From the NCBI RefSeq assembly GCF_013410545.1, contig NZ_JACCFV010000001.1, forward strand, positions 682,001 to 746,000: a stretch of 64,000 bases of DNA. The letters run 5' to 3'. Positions 1 through 8,806 of this stretch are shown here, piece after piece. A program made the translations under genes and the position numbers. This DNA comes from Pseudoclavibacter chungangensis. GTDB taxonomy: Bacteria > Actinomycetota > Actinomycetes > Actinomycetales > Microbacteriaceae. The notes beneath the pieces were generated by a model. It saw nothing but the letters and a program-made list of their open reading frames with translations, made no database searches and was not told where the DNA came from. Positions within the stretch are counted from its first letter, which is position 1. Each line of letters begins with the position of its first letter.

Positions 1-594
1 GGGGTCGTGGACCCGGACGACGCGAGCCCGGAATGGCTCGGCGTGCTCGACGGCGCCCACGGACTCGACGTCGACGAGCGCGCCCGCCGCGTCGCGGTCG
101 TGCGCGAACTCTACGAGGAGACGGGGCTCGTGTTCGGCCACGCGGATCCGCGGCGAGGCCCGGTGGGAGACGATCTGCGGCGGGTGTGCCTCGAGGGTGG
201 GCTGCGGCTCGATGTCGGGTCGATCCGTCCCGTGTCGCGGTGGGTGACGCCCGCGGGGTACCCGAAGCGCTTCGACACCCGGTTCTACGTCGCCGCCGTC
301 GACGGCGAGCCGATCGTGCGCGCCGACGGCCTCGAGATCGCGTCGCTCGGGTGGGAATCACCGCGGGATCTCGTCGAGCGAGCCGGCGGTGCAGGGGTGA
401 ACGTGATGCTACCGACGCTCGCGAACCTGCAGCGGCTCGCGGCGACGGGGCCCGAATGGGGTGCGTGGGCCGATGCGTTCGAGCGTGCGCCCGATCCGGT
501 CGAGCCGACGCTGCGCGTGCGCGAGGGCGGCGTGCGCGTCGTGGCAATTCCCGCCGTGGCAGGCTCCGGCCCCCTCGAACTCCCGATCGACTGA
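1..594 (+). CDS. Nudix hydrolase, NUDT19/CoA-diphosphatase-like (5' end cut by window)
   Basis: The reading frame is open from base 1, so the true start lies upstream; a GTG at 7 is only an internal candidate. The Nudix helix core REL-x-EETG-L lies near visible residues 38-47, with the preceding arm of the Nudix box slightly longer than canonical. Further on, the W-x-TP...PKRFDTRFYVA stretch is typical of the NUDT19-type branch, whose characterised members cleave CoA or acyl-CoA diphosphate bonds. Substrate is inferred from that resemblance only. It ends 34 nt before a strong hairpin terminator at 628-670. Confidence 0.85.
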   Translation, partial: GVVDPDDASPEWLGVLDGAHGLDVDERARRVAVVRELYEETGLVFGHADPRRGPVGDDLRRVCLEGGLRLDVGSIRPVSRWVTPAGYPKRFDTRFYVAAVDGEPIVRADGLEIASLGWESPRDLVERAGGAGVNVMLPTLANLQRLAATGPEWGAWADAFERAPDPVEPTLRVREGGVRVVAIPAVAGSGPLELPID

Positions 595-627
595 GCGGGC
601 GGCGCATTCGACGGATGAGGGACGGAC

Positions 628-670
628 ACGGCGGGGCGCAGGGTGTCGAGAATGCCCTGCGCCCCGCCGT
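628..670 (+). terminator. Hairpin terminator after the Nudix gene
   Basis: A perfect 16-bp stem (628-643 with 655-670, arm starting ACGGCGGGGC) encloses an 11-nt loop. No clear T-tract follows, as is common in high-GC actinobacteria. Confidence 0.7.
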
Positions 671-818
671 TCAACCGACCGGCATCGGACGTGACCGCGC
701 ACCGACGCCTGGTCCGTCCGGACGCGACCGACACGTCCGGGGACTCGATCGTCCGGTCGTGATGCGCGCCCGTCGGCCGACGTTCGCTCCCGAAGCTCGG
801 GATCCCGAACCGGATGAT

Positions 819-837
819 GCAGGTAAGGCTAACCTAA
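819..837. promoter_or_regulatory. IdeR/DtxR-type iron box
   Basis: The 19 bases match the IdeR consensus TTAGGTTAGGCTAACCTAA at 16 positions, with a complete right half (GGCTAACCTAA). It lies about 82 bp ahead of the GTG start of the MpaB-like gene at 919. Repression by iron-loaded IdeR/DtxR is inferred. Confidence 0.75.
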
Positions 838-918
838 AAGCTCGACCGTGCCAAGGGAATCCGCGAATCCGGACGGAACGCTCGCGTATCGTTCACGCAG
901 GTCCATCCCGGAGGTGTC

Positions 919-1719
919 GTGCCCGATCCGATCGCACGTGCTGCCCGCCGCGGAGCGTTCGAGTGTTTCGCGGCCGAATCCGTCGTTCTCCTCGGCGGGG
1001 GAGCAGCACTCCTCCTGCAACTCGCGCACCCCGCCATCGGCACGGCGGTCGCGCGCCACAGTCGCGTGCGGAGCGATCCCCTCGCGAGGCTGTTCGGCAC
1101 GCTCGAGTTCCTCACGGCGGAGGCGTTCGGTGACGACGACGATCGCGCGAGGGTCCGGCGTCGCGTCGCGGCCGCCCACCGGCCCGTCCACGGCGACGAG
1201 CCCGCCGCGGGAGGGGCGTACCGTGCGGACGATCCCGAACTGCAGCGATGGGTGGCGGCCACGCTCTACGTCGCCGGTCGGGCCGCGCACACGCGAGCGT
1301 TCGGGGAGCTTCCCGCCGACAGGGCCGCCGCGGTGCTCGCGGGCTTCGGCGGCGCGGCGACGGCACTCGGGATGCCAGCCGCGATGTGGCCGAGCGACGA
1401 GGCGACGTTCCGTCGGGTCTGGCGCGCGGGCCTCGCGTCGCTGCGCGTGACGGACGAGGCGCGTGCGATCGGCCTCGGGCTGTTCGACGGAACGGGGGTG
1501 CCGTGGCCGCTTCGTCCGCTCCTGCCCGTGCTCCGGGCCGTCTCGATCGACCTGCTCCCCGCTGAGGCCCGTGCCGCCTACGGCGTGCGGCACCGTCGGC
1601 GCGACCGCTTCGCCGCGGAACTCGTGTGGGCGCTCGTCGTCCCCGCGTATCGGCTCGCCCCGGCCGTCCTGCGACGACTCCCGGCACGGGTCCTGCTCGC
1701 GCGCCTACGTCTGGCCTGA
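919..1719 (+). CDS. MpaB/DUF2236-family oxygenase-like protein
   Basis: This 266-residue protein opens with a hydrophobic helix ending in LLLQLAHPAIGTAVARHS, the hallmark N-terminal block of the DUF2236 (MpaB/latex-clearing-protein) family. Characterised family members such as Lcp bind b-type haem and act as oxygenases; the substrate here is unknown. A GTG start is preceded by GGAGG. The iron box at 819-837 makes iron-dependent expression likely, which would fit a haem protein. The next gene follows in the same direction but has its own leaderless-type promoter. Confidence 0.85.
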   Translation: MPDPIARAARRGAFECFAAESVVLLGGGAALLLQLAHPAIGTAVARHSRVRSDPLARLFGTLEFLTAEAFGDDDDRARVRRRVAAAHRPVHGDEPAAGGAYRADDPELQRWVAATLYVAGRAAHTRAFGELPADRAAAVLAGFGGAATALGMPAAMWPSDEATFRRVWRAGLASLRVTDEARAIGLGLFDGTGVPWPLRPLLPVLRAVSIDLLPAEARAAYGVRHRRRDRFAAELVWALVVPAYRLAPAVLRRLPARVLLARLRLA

Positions 1720-1751
1720 ACCGGCTGGCACCGACACCCAGCAGCCTTCCG

Positions 1752-1757
1752 TATGCT
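1752..1757 (+). promoter_or_regulatory. -10 hexamer TATGCT, leaderless spacing
   Basis: TATGCT ends 6 nt before the ATG at 1764, so transcription should begin at or next to the start codon. No convincing -35 element is visible. Confidence 0.5.
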
Positions 1758-1763
1758 CGGAGC

Positions 1764-2849
1764 ATGCCGGAACAACGCGACGACACGCAGGCCTCCGCAT
1801 CGGCGCAGGGGACCTACTCGACCGTCGGGCAACCGTACGACCGCGACACGAACTACATCACCGACCGCATCACGCGCGACGCGCGGCCGGTCGGTGACGG
1901 AACCCTGAGCTGGCCCGTCGAGGCCGGCAGGTACCGTCTCGTGGTCGCCCGCGCGTGCCCGTGGGCGAACCGCGCGACGATCGTCCGGCGCCTCCTCGGC
2001 CTCGAGGACGCGATCTCGATGGCCGTGTGCGGACCCGTGCACGACGAGCGGTCGTGGACCTTCGACAAGAGCCCCGGGGGTATCGACCCCGTCCTCGGCT
2101 ACGAACGGCTGCAGCAGGCGTACTTCGCGCGATTCTCGGACTACCCCCGGGGCATCACGGTCCCGGCGATCGTCGACGTCCCCACTCGAGCGGTCGTGAC
2201 GAACGACTTCCCGACCATGACCCTCGACTTCTCGACCGAGTGGACCGCATTCCACCGCGACGGCGCGCCCGACCTCTACCCCGAGGCGCTCCGTGACGAG
2301 ATGGACACGCTCATGCACTTCGTCTACACGGAGATCAACAACGGTGTCTACCGGTGCGGCTTCGCGGGCAGTCAGGACGCGTACGACCAGGCCTACGCCA
2401 GGCTGTTCACGGCACTCGACAAGGTCGGGGAGCGGCTCTCCACGCGGCGCTATCTCATGGGAGACACGATCACGGAAGCCGACGTGCGGCTGTTCACGAC
2501 GCTCGCGCGCTTCGACCCCGTCTACCACGGCCACTTCAAGTGCAATCGCCAGAAGCTCGCCGAGATGCCCGTGCTGTGGGCCTACGCGCGGGACCTGTTC
2601 CAGACGCCGGGCTTCGGTGACACGACCGATTTCGTCGACATCAAGCGCCACTACTACGAGGTGCACCGCGACCTGAACCCGCTCGGAATCGTCCCCCTCG
2701 GTCCCGAGCTCCACAACTGGCTCACGCCCCACGGCCGCGAGGAGCTCGGTGGCTCACCGTTCGGCACCGGCACGCCACCGGGACCGGTGCGCGAGCCGCT
2801 CGAGGACGGTCACGGAATCGTCGGCACCGGGGACCCGCTGCGGGCATGA
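1764..2849 (+). CDS. Xi-class glutathione transferase homologue (glutathionyl-hydroquinone reductase family)
   Basis: A 361-residue protein with the redox motif CPWANR near residue 65, followed by the long thioredoxin-plus-helical architecture of Xi-class enzymes such as E. coli YqjG. Those reduce glutathionyl-hydroquinones through the CPWA cysteine. Actinobacteria generally use mycothiol rather than glutathione, so a mycothionyl conjugate is the likelier substrate here (inference). The ATG at 1764 was chosen because a TATGCT -10 sits 6 nt upstream; an upstream in-frame extension overlaps the preceding gene. Its stop overlaps the next start in an ATGA junction, indicating coupling to the hydrolase. 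Confidence 0.9.
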   Translation: MPEQRDDTQASASAQGTYSTVGQPYDRDTNYITDRITRDARPVGDGTLSWPVEAGRYRLVVARACPWANRATIVRRLLGLEDAISMAVCGPVHDERSWTFDKSPGGIDPVLGYERLQQAYFARFSDYPRGITVPAIVDVPTRAVVTNDFPTMTLDFSTEWTAFHRDGAPDLYPEALRDEMDTLMHFVYTEINNGVYRCGFAGSQDAYDQAYARLFTALDKVGERLSTRRYLMGDTITEADVRLFTTLARFDPVYHGHFKCNRQKLAEMPVLWAYARDLFQTPGFGDTTDFVDIKRHYYEVHRDLNPLGIVPLGPELHNWLTPHGREELGGSPFGTGTPPGPVREPLEDGHGIVGTGDPLRA

Positions 2850-3865
2850 CGACCGACGGGCGGCCGGGCGACGGCACCGGGAACGAGGACGACCGCGGGG
2901 CCACCGCACGGCCGCGGTCGGCGATGCGGTGTGCCGTCCCGGTCGACGGCGGCGCCCTCGGGGTCGCCGAGTGGGACGACGGAGTCGACGCCCCCGCGCC
3001 CGCGGTGCTCGCCGCACACGGCGTGACGGCGACGGGTGCGGCGTGGCAACTCGTCGCGGATCGCCTGCCCGGCACGCGCGTGATCGCCCCCGATCTTCGC
3101 GGACGCGGCCGGTCGAGCGAGCTCCCGGGGCCGGCGACGCTCGTCCGGCACGCGGACGACCTCGCGAGGGTCCTCGATGCGACCGACATCGACCGCGTCG
3201 TGTTCCTCGGCCACTCACTCGGCGCGTTCGTCGGCGTGCGGTTCGCCCAGCGACACCGCGACCGGCTGCACGCACTCGTCCTCGTCGACGGTGGCCTCCC
3301 GGTCGTGACCTCGGGGATCGACGCCGAGCCGGATCCGCGCCGCGTGCTCGGCCCGGCGTTCGACCGACTCACCCGCAGCTTCGAGACCGTCGACGACTAT
3401 CTCGACGCCTGGCGCGCGCATCCCGTCATCGGTCCGCTCTGGTGCGGCGCCGTCGAGCGTGCCCTCCGCGACGAGCTGCAGGGCGACGGACCGTATCGCG
3501 TGGCGGTCGACGTCGATGCGGTCGTGCAGAGCCTCGTGGAGTTCGAGGGGGGTGACGGCTACCGTGAGGCGCTCATCGGCCTGACGGTCCCGACCGTCTT
3601 CGTCCGAGCCGGGCACGGCCTGACCGGCGGAGTGCCCCTCTATCCGCACGACACGGCCTCGTCCCTCCTCCGGTTCCTGCGCTCCGTCACCGTCGTCGAC
3701 GCCCCCGACGAGAGCCACTACTCGCTTCTGTACGGACCGACGGGGGCATCGATCACCGCCGACGCCGTGCGCGAGCAGGTGGCGGTCGCCGCACGACGTG
3801 AGGCGGCTCGTGCCGCGCATCCCGCCTCGGGGCACATCCGCATCGTGCGGCCCGCGCCGGACTGA
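2846..3865 (+). CDS. Alpha/beta-fold hydrolase
   Basis: This 339-residue protein shows the alpha/beta hydrolase landmarks: oxyanion-loop HG in AAHGVTATG, the nucleophile elbow GHSLGAF (Ser about residue 129), DLRGRGRS, and a C-terminal DESHYSLL segment carrying the probable catalytic His. The first ~30 residues are a charged, low-complexity extension. Its ATG overlaps the stop of the upstream transferase, so the two are probably co-translated. Substrate cannot be assigned. Confidence 0.9.
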   Translation: MTTDGRPGDGTGNEDDRGATARPRSAMRCAVPVDGGALGVAEWDDGVDAPAPAVLAAHGVTATGAAWQLVADRLPGTRVIAPDLRGRGRSSELPGPATLVRHADDLARVLDATDIDRVVFLGHSLGAFVGVRFAQRHRDRLHALVLVDGGLPVVTSGIDAEPDPRRVLGPAFDRLTRSFETVDDYLDAWRAHPVIGPLWCGAVERALRDELQGDGPYRVAVDVDAVVQSLVEFEGGDGYREALIGLTVPTVFVRAGHGLTGGVPLYPHDTASSLLRFLRSVTVVDAPDESHYSLLYGPTGASITADAVREQVAVAARREAARAAHPASGHIRIVRPAPD

Positions 3866-3941
3866 GGTCGCCGCGACCCGACGCGTGCGGCAGACTGGGT
3901 GCCGACGGCGGCCCCGGCGTCACGACGAGGAGGAGCGGTGC

Positions 3942-4709
3942 ATGACCGATCCCGGGAGTCTTCGCACCGGCGAGGTGACGTGGCTCGATCTCACGAGCAC
4001 CGATCCGCAGCGCTCGGAGGCCTTCTACGCCGAACTGTTCGGTTGGCGCTTCGAGTCGGGGCCCATCGACGGGTACCGCATCGCGACGCGTGACGGTCTC
4101 GTGCTCGCGGGTCTCGTCGCCGCCGAGCCGGGCGATCCGCTCGATGCCTGGACGGTCTACCTGCGGGCGGACGATCTCGTCCGGACGTATCGCACCGCGA
4201 CGGATCTCGGGGGAACGCCGTACGCGGCGCCCACCGCGATCGGTGACCACGCCGCGGGATCCGTGCTCGCCGACCCGACCGGGGCGGTGTTCGCGCTGCT
4301 CCGCCCCGGCACGTTCCGTGGCCTCGGCGAGGTCGGGCTCCCGGGGTACCCCGCATGGTTCGAGTTGCACTCGACGGATGCCACGACCTCGATCCGCTTC
4401 CACGAACGGGTGTTCGGCCTCGAGACGGACGCCGTCGCGGACGAACCGGGGTTCCGCTACTCGACGATGCGGGATGCGGAGGGCGAGACGGTGTTCGGTG
4501 TCGTCGACCTCGAGGGCCTCGTCCCGGCGGGCACCGGTTCCTCGTGGGCCGTCTACTTCGGTTCCGCCGATGTCGAGGCCGACGTGGCTCGTGCGATCGA
4601 CCTCGGCGGCCGCGCCGTGCTCGAGCCCGTCGACACGCCGCACGGACGGGTCGCGACGCTCGTCGACCCGTGCGGCGCCGCGTTCAACCTCATGCGCGTC
4701 GACGAGTGA
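3942..4709 (+). CDS. VOC (glyoxalase/bleomycin-resistance) family protein, two-domain
   Basis: 255 residues with two tandem VOC half-units, beginning VTWLDLTSTDPQRSEAFYAE and, about residue 125, PAWFELHSTDATTSIRFHER. Such tandem proteins are common in actinobacteria and are often annotated as hydroxylase-like or lactoylglutathione-lyase-like without biochemical proof. The ATG at 3942 follows a good GAGGAG. The gene converges on the thioredoxin gene with only 6 bp between stops, leaving little room for a separate terminator. Confidence 0.88.
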   Translation: MTDPGSLRTGEVTWLDLTSTDPQRSEAFYAELFGWRFESGPIDGYRIATRDGLVLAGLVAAEPGDPLDAWTVYLRADDLVRTYRTATDLGGTPYAAPTAIGDHAAGSVLADPTGAVFALLRPGTFRGLGEVGLPGYPAWFELHSTDATTSIRFHERVFGLETDAVADEPGFRYSTMRDAEGETVFGVVDLEGLVPAGTGSSWAVYFGSADVEADVARAIDLGGRAVLEPVDTPHGRVATLVDPCGAAFNLMRVDE

Positions 4710-4715
4710 ATGGTC

Positions 4716-5117
4716 CTACTGGGCGGCGGGCTCCCCTGAGGAGTCGTCCACGGCGTTCGCCTCGCGGTCGGCGATCTCGCGCCGGATTTCCGCCATGTCG
4801 AGTTTCTCGATCGCGTCGATGAGCTGATCGAGCGCGGCGCCTGGCAGAACGCCGGGCTGCTGGAACAGCAGGATGCCGTCCCGGAATGCCCAGACCGTCG
4901 GAATCGAGCGGATCTCGAGGGCGCCCGAGAACGCGTTGTGCGCCTGCGTGTCGAGCTTCGCGAACGTCACCTCGGGGTGGCGCTCCGACGCCTCCGCGTA
5001 CACGGGCGCGAATTGGAGGCACGGTCCGCACCACGAGGCCCAGAAGTCGATGAGGGTGATCCCCTCGGACCGGACCGTCTCGTCGAAGGTCTCGGGCGTG
5101 ATGTCGATCGTCGTCAT
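4716..5117 (-). CDS. Thioredoxin
   Basis: A 133-residue thioredoxin with WCGPC at residues 29-33 (active cysteines 30 and 33) and the cis-proline in RSIPTVWAF. The C-terminus extends by about 20 polar residues beyond the usual ~110-residue fold. An AGGAG precedes the ATG. It is separated by only 57 bp from the PRC-barrel gene upstream on the same strand, so the two may share a transcript. General disulfide reduction is the known family role. Confidence 0.95.
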   Translation of the reverse strand: MTTIDITPETFDETVRSEGITLIDFWASWCGPCLQFAPVYAEASERHPEVTFAKLDTQAHNAFSGALEIRSIPTVWAFRDGILLFQQPGVLPGAALDQLIDAIEKLDMAEIRREIADREANAVDDSSGEPAAQ

Positions 5118-5174
5118 GGGGACTCCTGTCGTGGGAGGTCGGGAACCGGTGCCGCCGGTCGGGCGATTCCCCGG

Positions 5175-6215
5175 TCAGTACGTGTCGTCGGGACGGCGGA
5201 ACGGGTTCGCTTCGCCCGAGCCCTGGTCCTGCGACCACGGAACGTCGGAGCCGAGTGCGCTGTCGTCCTCCCACGGCGGCACATCGTGACCGGTGTCGGC
5301 CGCCCCGGCGTCACCGTAGGCGGGAGCGTCCCCGTACGTGGGGACGTCATCGGACGCCGGGGCGTCCAGGGTCTCCTTCGCGAGCGGGATGGGATCGTCG
5401 TCGAGTGCGCCGTCCGTGAACGGTGCACCCTGCACGTCGTCGCCCACGCCGCCGAGTCGCTTGGGCACACGGTAGTGCTCGTAGAGCGCGTCCTCCTCGG
5501 CGGGGGAGAGGTTCTGATCGATCTCCGTCACGGGTGCCGAGGTCACCTCGGTCTTCGTGTACGGCACGACGATGCGGTTGCCGTCCAGGTGCGCCTCGTC
5601 GAGGGGGATGAAGAACTCCTTGGTGCCGAACAGTCCCGTCTTGGCCGTCACCCAGTTCGGTTCCTGCGTCTGGTCGTCGAGGTACACCTGCCCGACCTTG
5701 CCGATCCGCTCGTCACCGGTCCCGATGATCGTCGCGGTGAACAGTTGCGTCAGTCGTGACTCGCGTTCGGCCAGTCGCTCCTGCTGGGCGACGAGCTCGG
5801 CCGCTGCCTCCGCGGCGACCGGATCGTCGTCCGTGAGACCGCCGCCCTCCGCGGGGTACTCGGTCGGCGCGTTCGCGTCCTGGGCGTCGATGAGCGAGGT
5901 GTGCGTGTAGCCGGCTCCGTCCGAGGCGTCGTCTCCGTAGCCGGCACCTCCCGCGTCGCCGTAGGACGGTGCATCGCCGTACGAGGGAGCCTCGCCGTAG
6001 GAAGGTGCGTCGTCGTAGCCGGGTGCGTCACCGTACGCGGGTGCGTCTCCGTAGGACGGTGCGTCTCCGTATGACGGTGCGTCGTCGTAGGCGGGTGCGT
6101 CACCGTAGGAGGGCGCATCACCGTATCCCGTGGCGGAGCCGTCGGAGCCACCCGGACCGCCGTCGGATCCGTCCGACGGAGGCCAGCTCGGGGCGTTCCT
6201 GTCGTCTGCGGTCAT
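5175..6215 (-). CDS. PRC-barrel domain protein with Tyr-Gly-Asp-Ala-Pro repeats
   Basis: This 346-residue protein has three parts. Residues ~30-95 are a low-complexity array of six-residue units of the type YGDAPS/YDDAPA, encoded by 18-bp repeats. Residues ~150-260 form a PRC-barrel domain (ATIIGTGDERIGKVGQVYLD...WVTAKTGLFG...FIPL). The C-terminus returns to YGDAPAYGD-like and acidic sequence. PRC-barrel proteins in actinobacteria are associated with stress and envelope-adjacent functions; no specific role can be given. No signal peptide or membrane segment is visible. AGGAGGAC precedes the ATG. Confidence 0.85.
   Translation of the reverse strand: MTADDRNAPSWPPSDGSDGGPGGSDGSATGYGDAPSYGDAPAYDDAPSYGDAPSYGDAPAYGDAPGYDDAPSYGEAPSYGDAPSYGDAGGAGYGDDASDGAGYTHTSLIDAQDANAPTEYPAEGGGLTDDDPVAAEAAAELVAQQERLAERESRLTQLFTATIIGTGDERIGKVGQVYLDDQTQEPNWVTAKTGLFGTKEFFIPLDEAHLDGNRIVVPYTKTEVTSAPVTEIDQNLSPAEEDALYEHYRVPKRLGGVGDDVQGAPFTDGALDDDPIPLAKETLDAPASDDVPTYGDAPAYGDAGAADTGHDVPPWEDDSALGSDVPWSQDQGSGEANPFRRPDDTY
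5940..6130. repeat. Degenerate 18-bp tandem repeats in the PRC-barrel gene
   Basis: Roughly ten units encoding YGDAPS-like hexapeptides lie back to back inside the 5' third of the PRC-barrel gene. Because each unit is a multiple of three, copy-number changes would alter protein length without shifting the frame. Confidence 0.75.
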
Positions 6216-6333
6216 GTCGTCCTCCTGACACGGTTCGGCGATTCCATCCGCCGGGGATCCCGGCCGCCGGGGTGTTGCGGAGTGCCCAGCCTATCGAGCG
6301 GCTCCTGATGGGCGAGCGGCGCCGCGCTGCGGG

Positions 6334-7461
6334 TCACCGGACTCCCGGACCGTGCTCGTCCCGGGGCGGCGCCGTCGGTCCGCCGCCGGTGCCGTCCTCC
6401 GGGCCCGCCGACGGCGATGGCGATGGCGACTTCTCATCGTCGGTATGGGGTGTCGCGGGGGCGGCGCCCCGGCTGTCGCCGGCCGCGCCGGGCGTCGCGG
6501 GGGTGTCGTGTCCGTCGGGCGCGACGCGAGCGGTGGTCGCGATGTTCGCGTCGCCGTGATCGGTGGGAGCGGTGTTCCAGGCGACGCCGGCGGGCGCGGG
6601 GTGGGCGACCGTCGCCGCCCGGCGACGGGACCGGCGCACGAGCGCACGGATGAGCACGAACAGGATGCCGGCGAGGATCGCGAGGAAGACGAGGCCCGGG
6701 AGTGCGAACCCGAGCGCGGTGAGGAGCCCTTGGAGGACGAGGACGAACGTGTTCCACCCCGCCTGCAGTCCGCCGAAGAACCCGGGCTGATCGCTCGGGC
6801 CCGGATTCGCGATCTCGTCGTTCGAGATGTGGACCCAGAGCGTCGACATCGAGACCTGGTCGTCGAGTGCCGACTTCTGCGCTTCGAGCGACTGCAGCTC
6901 GGCCTCCCGCTCGGAGAGCTGCGTCTCGACGGCGAGGAGATCCGTCACGTTCGTCGTCTTCTCCAGCATGGCCCGCAGGCTCGTGACGGACGAGCGGAGG
7001 GATTCGATGCGAGCGTCGAGGTCGGCCTGCTCGAGCGTCACGTCGACGACATCCGTCTCGACGCTCTGGACCGTTCCGAGGGGCCGCAGCTTCTCGATGA
7101 GGTTCTCGTACTCGTCGGCGGGCACGCGGATCGTGAGCGTCGACCACCCACCCCGGGTCGAGTCCTCGGAGCGGGAGTCGATGCGGCCGCCGAGCTCCGC
7201 GGCGATCGTCGCGGCCGACTCGGTGGCCGCGCCCACGTCGCTCGACGAGATGCTCATGCTTCCCGTCGTGACGACGCTGCGGTCATCGACGGTCGTGGAC
7301 GCCGAACCGGGATCGGCCTCGGCGTACTGCCCACCGGCGTCCTGGGCGGACTCGGGGTAGGCGACACCCGGGTCGGAACTCGAGGCGGCGGCACAGCCAC
7401 CGAGGAGGAGGGCGGCGAGCGCGGCCGTCGTGAGGGCCGTCGCGATTCGATGTGAGCGCAT
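6334..7461 (-). CDS. DUF4349-containing lipoprotein
   Basis: 375 residues: a lipoprotein signal with lipobox LLGGC (Cys about residue 22), an extracytoplasmic DUF4349 region with a coiled-coil (LDARIESLRSSVTSLRAML...LSEREAELQSLEAQ), one membrane helix near residue 245 (LPGLVFLAILAGILFVLI) and a long Pro/Ala/Thr-rich tail on the far side. Presence of both a lipobox and a downstream transmembrane helix is typical of the family. An upstream in-frame ATG at 7527 would place non-signal sequence ahead of the signal peptide, so 7461 is preferred. Function unknown. Confidence 0.85.
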   Translation of the reverse strand: MRSHRIATALTTAALAALLLGGCAAASSSDPGVAYPESAQDAGGQYAEADPGSASTTVDDRSVVTTGSMSISSSDVGAATESAATIAAELGGRIDSRSEDSTRGGWSTLTIRVPADEYENLIEKLRPLGTVQSVETDVVDVTLEQADLDARIESLRSSVTSLRAMLEKTTNVTDLLAVETQLSEREAELQSLEAQKSALDDQVSMSTLWVHISNDEIANPGPSDQPGFFGGLQAGWNTFVLVLQGLLTALGFALPGLVFLAILAGILFVLIRALVRRSRRRAATVAHPAPAGVAWNTAPTDHGDANIATTARVAPDGHDTPATPGAAGDSRGAAPATPHTDDEKSPSPSPSAGPEDGTGGGPTAPPRDEHGPGVR

Positions 7462-7666
7462 GTGTGCATCGAATTGGCGCCACCTGGGAATCGTGTGGGA
7501 TTTCGGGGTGTCGCGAGCGGGGATCATCCCCGGGATCAGTCGCTGAGCTGACCCGCGTCGTGTCCAGGGGGGACGCGGTGCGGCGGGCGGTCGGCCCCGG
7601 GGCGGAGCACGGCCGTGATGCCGCCCCGGTGGGGGGCCGGCCGCGAAGCGTTCGGGCCGAACCGAC

Positions 7667-8518
7667 TCAGGGGAAGAGGTCGGGGTCCTTGCCCGTCCGG
7701 TGCCCGTTGTCGAGCGACGCGATCGCGGCGCGGTCCTCGTCGTCGAGCGAGAAGTCGAAGACGTCGAGATTCGCGGCGAGTCGGTGCGGGTTCGCCGACT
7801 TCGGGATGACGACGGTGCCGTCGTCGAGGTGCCAGCGCAACACCACCTGCGCCGGAGTGACGCCGTGCCGCTCCGCGATGCGCGCGAGGACGGGATTCTC
7901 GAGGAGCGTGCCGCGGGCGAGCGGCGACCACGCCTCCGTGACGATGCCGTGCGCGGCGTCGTACGCGCGCGTCTCGGCCTGGGGGAGGTTGGGGTGCAGC
8001 TCGATCTGGTTCACGGCGGGCACCGTCGAGGACTCGGCCGCGAGGCGATCGAGGTGGTGGGCCTTGAAGTTCGACACCCCGATCGACCGCGCGCGGCCCT
8101 CGTCGCGCAGCCGTTCGAGGGCGTGCCACGTGTCCACGTAGAGGTCGAGCGACGGGGCCGGCCAGTGGATGAGGTAGAGGTCGACCGCATCGAGCCCGAG
8201 GCGGCCGAGTGATTCGTCGAAGGCGCGCAGCGTCTCGTCGAAGCCCTGGCGGTCGTGCCACACCTTCGTCGTGACGAACAGCTCGTCCCGGTCGATGCCG
8301 GAGGCGCGGATCCCGTCGCCCACGCCGCGCTCGTTCTCGTACAGCGCGGCCGTGTCGATGTGCCGGTAGCCGAGATCGATCGCCGTCCGGACGACCTCGC
8401 TCGTAGTCGCATCGTCGATCTTGTACACGCCGAGGCCGAGCTGTGGGATCTCGTGGCCGTCGTTGAGTGGGATGCGGGGCACACGTGCCGCGCGCTCGGC
8501 GGCGTCGGGATGCGTCAT
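7667..8518 (-). CDS. Aldo/keto reductase
   Basis: 283 residues with the AKR catalytic tetrad in order: Asp in HIDTAALYENE, Tyr in the same block, Lys in VTTKVWHD and His in LIHWPAP. The C-terminal IPKSANPHRL segment binds NADP(H). The ATG at 8518 begins at the domain and has GGAG upstream; an extension to 8842 would translate the regulatory region upstream of nrdH and is rejected. A second AKR lies at 36093. The carbonyl substrate is unknown. Confidence 0.93.
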   Translation of the reverse strand: MTHPDAAERAARVPRIPLNDGHEIPQLGLGVYKIDDATTSEVVRTAIDLGYRHIDTAALYENERGVGDGIRASGIDRDELFVTTKVWHDRQGFDETLRAFDESLGRLGLDAVDLYLIHWPAPSLDLYVDTWHALERLRDEGRARSIGVSNFKAHHLDRLAAESSTVPAVNQIELHPNLPQAETRAYDAAHGIVTEAWSPLARGTLLENPVLARIAERHGVTPAQVVLRWHLDDGTVVIPKSANPHRLAANLDVFDFSLDDEDRAAIASLDNGHRTGKDPDLFP

Positions 8519-8695
8519 GTCGGCTGCTCCAAGGAGTCCGTGCGGCGGTGGGCTACGCACGATACCGGAGGCACCGGGGGCGCGGATCGCGACGTGCCGA
8601 GCGACGTCACGAGAGGCCCCGGAACGGAATGTCCGAGGGGTGCGGGAACGTTGGCGGTGAAGGAATCGCAGGGTTCGTGCATGGAGTCGACGGTC

Positions 8696-8728
8696 GTGCA
8701 CAGCAACTGTGCACACACCGGTGCACAG
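8696..8728. promoter_or_regulatory. Three alternating GTGCACAG motifs
   Basis: GTGCACAG (8696), its complement CTGTGCAC (8707) and GTGCACAG again (8721) are separated by 3 and 6 nt. Each neighbouring pair is an 8-bp inverted repeat. This is a plausible multi-site operator; the binding protein is unknown. Confidence 0.5.
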
Positions 8729-8806
8729 TGTGTGGAAAAGCCGTCGATCCACGTGGAAAAGGGCCCCGAACTGTGGAGGGAGCTGTGCAGAATGACACGG
8801 TTGTAA

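Larger units (their letters stand above)
595..918. other. Intergenic region with terminator and iron box
   Basis: Apart from the hairpin at 628-670 and the IdeR/DtxR-like palindrome at 819-837, I see no gene here. Open frames across it on both strands are continuations of high-GC shadow frames. Confidence 0.6.

Noticed and set aside
7597..7629. Hairpin CCGGGGCGG/CCGCCCCGG downstream of the aldo/keto reductase
   Set aside because: Nine-base stem with a 15-nt loop, not distinguishable from chance pairing in such GC-rich DNA; could be a weak terminator.
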